Shown one piece after another: positions 23,021-32,700 of a stretch of DNA of 64,000 bases. The DNA is taken from assembly GCF_000237925.1 (NCBI RefSeq), contig NW_017385989.1:434001-498000 (forward strand), written 5' to 3'. The first letter of the stretch is position 1, and each line of letters starts with the position of its first letter. The notes under the pieces are model-generated. The model ran no database searches, was not told the DNA's origin, and was given only the letters and a program-made list of their open reading frames with translations. The translations under genes were made by a program, and so were the position numbers. Origin of the DNA: Schistosoma mansoni (Eukaryota; Platyhelminthes; Trematoda; Strigeidida; Schistosomatidae).

Positions 23021-23853
23021 ACTCTTTCAGGTAAGATTAATCAATTACGAAATAAGTAAACTAATTAGCTCATCACATTCTTAGACCATGCAGCCGATGG
23101 AAGTTAAATAACACACTTAACTTCCATTATAATACAACATCATTACCGAGACGGAGTGAAGAGTACATACGGATTCAAAGAAGCCAAAAAATCCACAAAC
23201 AACCGATAATTGAAAAATATGGTGAACACTTTGCTATGATGGTGGAGAAAAAGGTAAACATTTTTTACTTAAGAATCATCAATAACTAGGTATGACTGCA
23301 ATTTCTCAAACATTTCTCTTCGTTCAGTCCTCTTTATGATCAGTATATTCGGATGAATAATTGTAGTGGCATTGTTTCCTAATCACATGGTCTCCGGAGC
23401 CAAGCATATAATAACTGAAAAGATGTTTATTCGACATGTTGTAACACTTGGAGAAGGTCGACAGTGGTGGACGTGGAGACATTCATTCAATCAAATGGCA
23501 TGACTCAGTCTTGCAGACGTGCTCATTATGTTTAACTTATTTATATTCACATTAAATATATATTATTCTATCCCAAGCAAACATGTGTTCTTCCGAAGTA
23601 CTAAATAATATTGTTAATTGTCACGATACGATGATGGGTCTCAGTGTACATAGTGATACGATTTCCACGTAAGATCCTACACATTAGGCAATCATACGAT
23701 ATATTTACCGTTATCGGACAACATCTATTATCAAAGTAGTATTAGTACTGAAATAGACTATAATTAAACACACTAACAAGATTTATAATGCCAAAATAAA
23801 GTACAGTTGTTCTATTTACATTTGTTAATTAAAAAGGAACGAATCGAGCGAAA
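22786..23853 (+). repeat. 1068-base direct duplication, copy 1
   Basis: Identical as far as compared to 25476-26543 (constant offset 2690). It contains the SWIM end of the MULE transposase, a non-coding stretch and the start of a Penelope flank. Confidence 0.85.
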
Positions 23854-23890
23854 TTTCTTTCCAATTAGTTTTTCATCATGGCTCTACACT
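23825..23890 (-). ncRNA. Hammerhead-like motif in an inverted Penelope flank
   Basis: Minus strand order: gagc, a CATGATGA variant of CTGATGA, an AT-rich segment, GGAAAG, aaatttc, then gctc closing stem I. Closely related copies lie at 19285-19345 (minus strand) and, inverted, at 27660-27715 (plus strand), where GAA is followed by the 12-base palindrome aagaaatttctt and C. One core insertion makes activity doubtful. Confidence 0.3.
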
Positions 23891-23939
23891 TATATATATA
23901 TATATATATATATATGATTTACAATAATTATATAACACT

Positions 23940-24180
23940 CAACGAATAATAGAACACCATCCGTCGTGGTTGACCAAAGGACAGGTAAAGGGTATTAAGA
24001 GTTCTATTCTCGCTCACTTGGTGGACACAGGTCATCATGTTGAACTGAATAAAGCTTTTAAGGTTATCTACCATATTCCATCAAATTTGCCACATGGTTT
24101 ACGAGCTCGTCTATTGCACATAGCTGAAGCCATCGCAATTCATATCCACAAACCGAACCTTTGTATCCAAAAGTAGTTTG
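23940..24180 (+). pseudogene. Penelope GIY-YIG endonuclease C-terminal fragment
   Basis: Reads RIIEHHPSWLTKGQ-like, then SSILAHLVDTGHHVELNKAF, ARLLHIAEAIAIHIHKPN and LCIQK followed by a stop where the family continues FVQP. Non-coding 3' sequence follows to about 24480. An inverted pLTR-like piece with an (AT)n tract stands directly upstream (23820-23940). Confidence 0.7.
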
Positions 24181-24500
24181 TACAACCACTCTCGCTACCT
24201 TGGCCATCGGTATAGCGGAGTTTGTAGCATAATTTCGGTAAACAATTATCTTATTCCTTCCAATTTTTTTGTATTTTGTATTTTACTTATTCTCTTCATT
24301 CGTCTCTTGATTCTTACATAACTACTATACTACTGACCATTCATCAAAATATTTTGTTAGTTCTTTCTTCTCTTTTTTATATGTTATGCAACGTAGCAAC
24401 AGCTTGATTTTCGAATAATAACTTTGATTAGTATTAATCCTTCTCTTCCAATTAATGTTAGTTTATAATCGATGTCATTATATAATTATTACGTAACGTA

Positions 24501-25275
24501 TCTTCAGTCTTCAGTAATAAGGATAGTAGGTTGATGAACCTGTGTTAATCCTGACAGATTTCCTTCCAGTGAAGGTCCAGCTTCTTTTTGAAAATGTTCA
24601 CCGATGGTGCTGATACCACTTGTTCTGGTAAAGCGTTCCAGTCATTGACCACTCGATGAGAAAAACGGGACCCCACCTTTAATTTATTAGATCGCGGTTT
24701 CAGAACCTTCTTGCTATGACCCCGGAGATTATTAGTGCTGGAGGGAGCAAAAAGGTAAGACATATTAACACCCAGATCATAATTAAAGATACGAAATGCC
24801 AGTATAAGGTCACCTCGCGTCCTACGATAAGATAAGGGGAAAAGATTTAGACGTTTTAAACGCTCATCGTAAGGGAGTTTGAAAAGACCCTTTACTAATT
24901 TTGTCCCTACACGCTGGACACGCTCAAGCGATTTAGTATCCTTTATCAGACAAGGGCTAGCTGCTTGGATACAGTATTCTAAGTGTGGCCTTACATAGGT
25001 GGGATATAAAATTCGAAAAATATCCTCGTCAAAGCATTTAAATGCTCTGCGAAGCGACCATAGCGCGCGATAGCCTTTGGAAGCAACCGCACTGCAGTGC
25101 GTTGTAGTTTTTAAGTCGTGACTTATAATTACTCCTAAGTCTTTATGCGCATGAACGCGTGGCAGAGATGTACCATTAATGGTATAGTGGTAACTAATAT
25201 CGTGCCCGATGTGCATGAACACGCTCTTCCTAGAATTAACTTCCAGGCCCCAATCATGAGCCCACCTAACTAATT
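24501..25275 (-). pseudogene. CR1-like RT C-terminal end, cut by a gap
   Basis: Open frame after WGLEVNSRKSVFMHIGHD, then HKDLGVIISHDLKTTTHC, RILYPTYVRPHLEYCIQAAS, VQRVGTKLVKGL, ERLKRLNLFPLSYRRTRGDL and a final FKKKLDLHW. The 3' end ccttattactgaagact is shared with the copy at 52440. The 200-N gap truncates the 5' side, so catalytic motifs are missing. The sequence is intact as far as it goes. Confidence 0.75.
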
Positions 25276-25475
25276 NNNNNNNNNNNNNNNNNNNNNNNNN
25301 NNNNNNNNNNNNNNNNNNNNNNNNNNNNNNNNNNNNNNNNNNNNNNNNNNNNNNNNNNNNNNNNNNNNNNNNNNNNNNNNNNNNNNNNNNNNNNNNNNNN
25401 NNNNNNNNNNNNNNNNNNNNNNNNNNNNNNNNNNNNNNNNNNNNNNNNNNNNNNNNNNNNNNNNNNNNNNNNNNN
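25276..25475. other. Assembly gap (200 N)
   Basis: Exactly 200 N, the size convention for a gap of unknown length. Confidence 0.95.
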
Positions 25476-26543
25476 GCGATTGATTCCGTTGTTTAACCTA
25501 CTTACTCCCTTTGCACGGACGAAGGTTTCATTGGAACTGAAAAGAATGCGTTTCGTTAATATTGAATACGAAAACGGTGATTGGTTGTTCATGATTGACT
25601 GTGGCAAGCACTATGAAGTGGATGCAGGCACTTGCGAGTGCAATTGTCGAACATTTATGACTTGCCGATATCCTTGTCGTCATATACTACTGGCATATGT
25701 AAAAAGGTGAACTCTTTCAGGTAAGATTAATCAATTACGAAATAAGTAAACTAATTAGCTCATCACATTCTTAGACCATGCAGCCGATGGAAGTTAAATA
25801 ACACACTTAACTTCCATTATAATACAACATCATTACCGAGACGGAGTGAAGAGTACATACGGATTCAAAGAAGCCAAAAAATCCACAAACAACCGATAAT
25901 TGAAAAATATGGTGAACACTTTGCTATGATGGTGGAGAAAAAGGTAAACATTTTTTACTTAAGAATCATCAATAACTAGGTATGACTGCAATTTCTCAAA
26001 CATTTCTCTTCGTTCAGTCCTCTTTATGATCAGTATATTCGGATGAATAATTGTAGTGGCATTGTTTCCTAATCACATGGTCTCCGGAGCCAAGCATATA
26101 ATAACTGAAAAGATGTTTATTCGACATGTTGTAACACTTGGAGAAGGTCGACAGTGGTGGACGTGGAGACATTCATTCAATCAAATGGCATGACTCAGTC
26201 TTGCAGACGTGCTCATTATGTTTAACTTATTTATATTCACATTAAATATATATTATTCTATCCCAAGCAAACATGTGTTCTTCCGAAGTACTAAATAATA
26301 TTGTTAATTGTCACGATACGATGATGGGTCTCAGTGTACATAGTGATACGATTTCCACGTAAGATCCTACACATTAGGCAATCATACGATATATTTACCG
26401 TTATCGGACAACATCTATTATCAAAGTAGTATTAGTACTGAAATAGACTATAATTAAACACACTAACAAGATTTATAATGCCAAAATAAAGTACAGTTGT
26501 TCTATTTACATTTGTTAATTAAAAAGGAACGAATCGAGCGAAA
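25476..26543 (+). repeat. 1068-base direct duplication, copy 2, bounded by gaps on both sides
   Basis: The whole contig between two 200-N gaps repeats 22786-23853. The MULE SWIM finger is repeated at 25635-25700. This is most easily explained as a misplaced or alternate-haplotype contig. Confidence 0.85.
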
Positions 26544-26743
26544 NNNNNNNNNNNNNNNNNNNNNNNNNNNNNNNNNNNNNNNNNNNNNNNNNNNNNNNNN
26601 NNNNNNNNNNNNNNNNNNNNNNNNNNNNNNNNNNNNNNNNNNNNNNNNNNNNNNNNNNNNNNNNNNNNNNNNNNNNNNNNNNNNNNNNNNNNNNNNNNNN
26701 NNNNNNNNNNNNNNNNNNNNNNNNNNNNNNNNNNNNNNNNNNN
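26544..26743. other. Assembly gap (200 N)
   Basis: Exactly 200 N, separating the duplicated MULE contig from the inverted CR1 5' region. Confidence 0.95.
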
Positions 26744-27595
26744 GACGTGAGGCCAACGATGACTTACCGACTCTTCGCGGGCTTTCTTTGGATGTTTTTC
26801 CGTCTCTTTTGCGTAACCGCGAAATCCATTTGCCACTATTCTCAGCATCCAGAAGGGAACTATTCTGGACGAAAGTGGTTCTAGCCGGGTCCTCAGTCGC
26901 TGCTAAAGCGACGGGTCCCTCAGTACTTAAGGGCAGGGCTTTCATTGGTTGTATCGGAGTACAAATTTTTGCTTCAGGTTGCGAAATTGGGGGTCTGGTA
27001 CCTGCCAGGGCAGCATTTACGACACTGATACAATCTTCATTATCAGTATCTAATGTTGCCTGCACGGCCTACTCCGACCTGATAAGCTAACGCTAGAAGG
27101 CTGAAGGCTCCCTGAATGAGTAAGGTCTCCACTCGAGCAACAAAACATACAGAGCCAATGAGAATGGGGTCGCGAGCACCTAAAATAGGCAGCAGGGCTA
27201 AAGCGGGGGCACATAAAATGAAACCACTCCTAACAATCGTCACATGGCATCCCTCCTCCCACGGGGAATAAGCAATATGGCGGTCCACACTTGGGCACAG
27301 AGCCGACCATCTGAGAATAAAACAAAAGGATAGGCAAGGGAGAAATGTAAGAAAAATCACAACCTTAACAAAAAAACAAGCCTCAGTCGACCAAGAAGGC
27401 TGGGATGCAGTAAATACACAAAAGCAGAATCAAAACACACAAATACAAGGTCACGTGAACTGAAATAAATTCAATTAAAGTGTAAACGGTAGTTTTGATA
27501 CGTAATTTACGATCAAATCAGTGAATTAAACTCAACGTGAAACAATACCACTGTCCTTTTAAATAGCGCGCGCGAAAGTATCTACTCCATGAGTG
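26744..27595 (-). pseudogene. Inverted copy of the CR1-like 5' UTR and ORF1 start
   Basis: Reverse complement of about 19405-20240. The PHD finger region and following linker are recognisable (DNEDCISVVNAALAGTRPPI, IQPMKALPLSTEGPVALAAT) but carry many substitutions, often T to G, and the finger is disrupted. The 5' UTR part (27340-27600) is nearly identical to the other copy. Confidence 0.7.
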
Positions 27596-27612
27596 TTATT
27601 TAATTATTGTAA

Positions 27613-27652
<40 letters not shown>

Positions 27653-28300
27653 AGTGTAGAGCCATGATGAAAAACTAATTGAAAAGAAATTTCTTCGCTC
27701 GATTCGTTCCTTTTTAATTAACAAATGTCAAAATGGGAATTTTCACTCTATTTACATTTAGATAATTCATGGTAGTAGTCAATATGAAACTTAGTTATAG
27801 TTACTTTGTAAATTTTTCTTCCACATAATCTTCCATATTCAGAAATTTGCAAACTTGTTCACCTGCATAGACTTAATTATTACAAAGATCGGTGCCTTCC
27901 AATTACTTGACAGAAGTCATAAGTTTTATAACAGAAAAAACGTATGGATAGCTTCCTAGATTGCTCAATGCCAATTCTGAAAAACAACAAATCAATTGTG
28001 AAACAAACGATTAAACTTCGTTATCAGTATTAACAAATTCAATAAGTTAATGAAACAAAAGTTAAGTGGATGTACCACCTATAAGTATCTTATTTGCCTG
28101 TAAACAGTGCTCTTCATTTTCTAACCCTTACAGAATTTCATCTACTTATTTGGGGTTAGCAAACAAACAAACAAACAAACTGCAGGCATCCAATAAATGG
28201 ATGCAAAACTGTAATTAGTAATATGGAATCTGAGAAAAATCCAATTACAACATTCACAATATCATTATCAATTTACTGTTTACACATAATAATGATCCAG
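26744..28300. repeat. Right arm of the large inverted repeat
   Basis: Partner of 18365-20240, in opposite orientation. Contains the CR1 ORF1 start, the 5' UTR, an (AT)n tract, a Penelope-like flank piece and an older outer segment with a (caaa)n stretch near 28165. Confidence 0.75.
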
Positions 28301-28499
28301 CTCAGAGAACAAAAACTCCATTAATATCCTGTTGTATTATATCAAGTAATAGATAAGAAACACTCAAACCTTCAAGTTTTTTCACTGATTGAAGTAGATG
28401 AAAGATCCTACACACACATACAGTCTTTTTTTGTCTTCGTTTTATCGAAATTCCAATATATGAACTGGAAACATCAAGTAATAAGATAATTTTTTTCTG

Positions 28500-28625
28500 G
28501 TTAGTGTTTTTTTTAGCGAGTTAGATTTCTACAGGATGGGGTCGCTAACCCCATGCCTAACCTTCCTCTCTTATCCGGGTTTGGGACTGGCGGTAGCCCC
28601 CCCCGGAGGAGCTACAGGCAGAGAT
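28500..28625. repeat. 130-base GC-rich dispersed repeat
   Basis: Reverse complement of 58988-59125 (ggatggggtcgctaacccc, ggaggagctacaggc). Its GC content is well above the surroundings. No family recognised. Confidence 0.6.
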
Positions 28626-28864
28626 CATAACTAGAGATAATCGTTTATATAATAATTATAATTATAATTAATTATAATAATAATAATAATTATAATAATT
28701 ATAAATATAATCGTTTATATTACTAATCACTGTTCAATTCATCAAACAATATGTTTACACACAAGAAAAAGTTTAAATAATTAAGTACTAAATAATATTA
28801 AGTACCATATGGTAGCAACAAAAAAAGGGAAGAATAGAAAAAAGTGACATGAAAACTAGACAAT

Positions 28865-28928
28865 ATCACATCAATATACAAAGGTTAATAATAAATATTT
28901 TACTTTACTTTGTATACATCATCATTAA
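28865..28928 (-). promoter_or_regulatory. Putative SECIS element in the 3' UTR of the SelW-like gene
   Basis: Read on the minus strand, this starts 35 bases after the stop codon. ATGA is followed by an 11-base helix strand, then an unpaired AA at the usual spacing of about 12 bases. The second strand follows and closes with TTGATG, which supplies the GA of the non-Watson-Crick quartet. TATACAAAG pairs perfectly with CTTTGTATA (9 bp), flanked by a G-T wobble. Position, spacing and quartet fit a eukaryotic SECIS; the apical region is AT-rich and its form is not certain. Confidence 0.72.
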
Positions 28929-28962
28929 ATTGTCATAGTTTTCATGTTTATATATTAGATAT

Positions 28963-29049
28963 TTAAAGTAAATTACAATTAGATGTTTCATATTCAATGA
29001 CTTCATTAGGTGTTTCACCATTTTCAATTCGAATCAATTCAGAAATGAT
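28963..29049 (-). CDS. SELENOW: Selenoprotein W-like exon 4 (C-terminal CaaX-like end)
   Basis: 87 bases encoding 28 residues and a TAA stop at 28963-28965. The helix IISELIRIENGET aligns with the last helix of MIEN1, and the protein ends in CNLL, a CaaX form expected to favour geranylgeranylation. The acceptor is ttattag. Confidence 0.87.
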   Translation of the reverse strand: MISELIRIENGETPNEVIEYETSNCNLL

Positions 29050-29693
29050 CTAATAAAATAATGAACATTGAAAAAGGATTTCCCATATGATTATGTACTG
29101 AGAACATTATAATAGCTCACATACAATTTGGTTAAGCCCTTTTTGTTAACTTATTTAATGGACGGAGTCATGATTACAATAACAACCTATCTATACTATT
29201 GCAACTTTATTATTGATGCACGTGCATGAATATGTATGCTTGAGCATTGCTTACTGCCTATGCATATATTCATTCTTCTAGCCTGGCATCAGTACTTGAA
29301 TTCACTCACTTCTAGTCTGAGCCATGTTGGCAGATGCAGATTACTTGGTTGGGGTCCGCGTGACTATCGTAATAAATGGTTGGAGACTCTAGGTGATATG
29401 GCTCAGAATCGATCACAATGGCGTCGGTGTATACACTCTTTATCTTCCCTTAAACCTGAAGATTAAAATTGCTTCATATCTGTCTTCCTTCCTATACTAT
29501 ATCCTTATATACAACGTATTTTTCATATACTACCACCACTAAATTAGCTACTTTTATAAATCCGGTGTTCATCTTGTTGTGCTAACGAGGTATGGCAACT
29601 TGGACGGATGCATATGTGTGCCTGGTCCTACGCTGTAGCTGACTGACTGAGCCTTAATATCAGTCGCTTAATTGATTCGATGTTTCATTCTTT

Positions 29694-29736
<43 letters not shown>

Positions 29737-32700
29737 GTTTTAATCCTGTTGACTGATTCGCACACTAGTTTATTCATCTCGGACGCTCAATCGCTTGTTT
29801 TTCGGCACTACTATTTCATGCTTCCTTAACGTGCCTGTAATTTTGGATATCTGTGCCTAGTTCAATAATAAACACGCAATCGACCCTTCATATTCGCCTT
29901 CTGATTTATACACACCGTTGTGGCGTTATCTAGTAACGGTTATCAGGACGAACAATATATACGAAGTTTAAAGATAATATCGAATACCGACCACCACAAG
30001 ATGACAAAAATTATCATTAACAATATTATTAATTCAATTCTGTTTATCAGAAATAGAATCAAACTTTCAATATTTAAGCTAATAACAATAATAGGTACAG
30101 TGTCTAAATAGAATTAAATGATAGATTCAATGTGAAAAATAGAAACATAAACTAGACTAATAAGATATGACGATAAATATACCCTATTGAGTATCATGAA
30201 AATTAGATCGAGCAAGATCACCACCTATCGAGAAACTCTTATCGTTCTAATTCCAAACAGAATCTACAAGAATTTCCGGTCACTTGGACTATTTGGTTAC
30301 CATTAGGATTTTATGTAATTTATAAGAAAAAATATACTTGTGTAAAATCCTATCTGTTTACCTACCTCTTCTTATGTTGACATTATGGTGCCCCCAAATG
30401 CCCTGATACGGCCGAGAGTGGGGAGAATCCGCTCTCCCTCTCGAAATGCTTTCACATGGCCACGCGTATATAGCCTCACCAGGGAAGTCCTACTCACTGC
30501 CTTCTCGTGGCATTACTGTTGTTTAAGAAATTAAGAGGACGAAAAGCGAATGTCCGGTGCTTTAACCGGGTTAGTGGACAAGGCGAGTCCACCTAGGGGA
30601 GTTGGAAAACCCTCATTCCAAACCAATGATGCACATGGACTCCAGTATCCTGAAGGAACAAATGGCGTATGAATCAATCGTTGGTCACCGGCTACCATGG
30701 GACTGCATCTCGTCACGATGCTCCACTACCTTGTAGATCACATCTTTAGGTCAAAGGCTCCGGGTGTGGCCCCCTAAGAAAACCACCTGCTTCAGTTTGG
30801 CCACCTGGGCAGTATCACAGCCCTCACACAAATTGAATGAGATTTGTGTGGGGCATATGTATCTGGTTCTTCCTTGTACCAATATTTATGTGTTTAAATA
30901 ATAATAATAATAATGACATTATGGTTCAGGAAAAAAACTGACAAATAAATTTCTAAGATCAATGGATTCACAAATTTCACACTAGCTGTAAAATATGAAG
31001 ATCATTAGCTTCGTTCCAGACTAAGTAAAATGTATTCAGTATTGGGAAAAATTGAAAATTCAGGTAAACCAATAATACTTTCTGTAGTTTACAATGATTC
31101 AATAACAATAGGAAACCTTTGGTGAAAGCAATTTTTAAGTAAGATAATTTCCTCAACATACAATCCACTAAACTCAAGTCTACTAATACTCAAATAATAA
31201 CCCGAAAGTGAAATTTTGGAAAGTTCAGATAAATCGAAGTCGTGTTATCTCCAGGTATCTTGACAAAATTAACAACTCGAAATTCGTCAGTCCGGTTCTG
31301 ATTATTCATCGAATTTCCCCTGGGAGACGTACTGTCAAAATATATGTGTAGAAATTAACAATCAAGTAAATTTACACTTTTAACTTGTAGAAAAAGTAAG
31401 GATAACTCACGGCTTCTGTTGAAGGAAAACTACCACACTTTAGTTTTGAAAAAATAAGATTTCCATTAACGGTAATTTCAAAAGATCCTGGAAGATAATA
31501 AGTAGCCATGAAGAAAATCATAGTATACCAACTGTGTTATTTTTCAGTAACTGTTAAAAACGAATTCAAAGTAGGTAACCGAAAGCGAACGCTTCCGGGT
31601 GAAGTCGCTGACTGAAGATCAGTTCAAAGCCCTTATTCTCATCTGCAGTCTCAATCACAAAAGTTCAGTGACATCAGAACACGGCTGACCGGGTTCCCAA
31701 ACTGAAGCAGGTGGTTTTCTTAGGGGGCCACACCCCGAACCTTTGACCTAAAGGTCTAATCCACAAGGCAGTGGAGCGACGTTAGGAGATACAGTCACAC
31801 GGTGGCCAGTGACCAACAATAGGCTCATGCGCCACTCGTTTCCTCAGGATCCTGGAGCCCATGTGCACCATTAATTTGGGATCAGGATCTTCCGACTCCC
31901 CCAGGCAGATTCTTCACATTCACCAACCCGGTTAAAGCGCCGGACATTCGCTTTTCGTCCTCTCAATTTCGTAAACAACACCCCCGCCATGAGAAGGCAG
32001 TGAGTAGGACTTCCCTGGAGATTGTTATATGCACGTGGCCATGTGAGAACACTTCGAAAGACAGCCGATTCTCCCTACTTTCGGCAGTAGCAGGGCATTT
32101 GGGGGCGATTAATTGCAGTCCCAAAAATCAATAAGATTCAAGTAAGCAATACCAAGTGAATCTAAGAGTCTGTACCTTTGAGTAAAAATGAAAAGTTTTT
32201 GCAGTTTTAAGACGTTCTACAGTTGTGTTAGCAACATTAATGAGAATTTTATGCCTTTCACATTTGAGTTGTCTATGAAGAGCTTCTAAGGACCGAGTCT
32301 TACGGGTTTCCTAGATATTATAAAATCAAGTGAAAGACAATGATATCGATCTAGGCAGTTGAGAGATTTGTGATTTACGTAATACCCTTACAATATTTGG
32401 GGACTGATATGTATGGACACTGCACGAGAAACTACCTTTACCCACGAAAATTGGTCTTATTATAGTCTCTAGCGAAAACAAGTTGCAAAGCAAGGAACTC
32501 AGGCTTTTAAGACGAATGAGTTTGGTTGTCACTACCTATATTGTGTAATATATACACGAATAGGAAAAAAAGGATATAGATATTCGACACTTGATACAGC
32601 ACAATTTGACTAAACTGATGCAAAACTACGTAGAGCGTTATACGCTGACTGCACATACGCTTAACAAGTAGTTGATAATTGTTTGCCCAGAGAAAATAGA

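Noticed and set aside
26497-27090. Long open frames running through N runs (also around 25266, 60848-61394)
   Set aside because: Their length comes from undetermined bases; the readable parts are antisense to CR1 ORF1 or repeat sequence.
32176-32310. Using this segment as a SelW exon between exons 2 and 3
   Set aside because: The phase does not fit (immediate stop after joining), while exon 2 joins exon 3 perfectly and matches the family.
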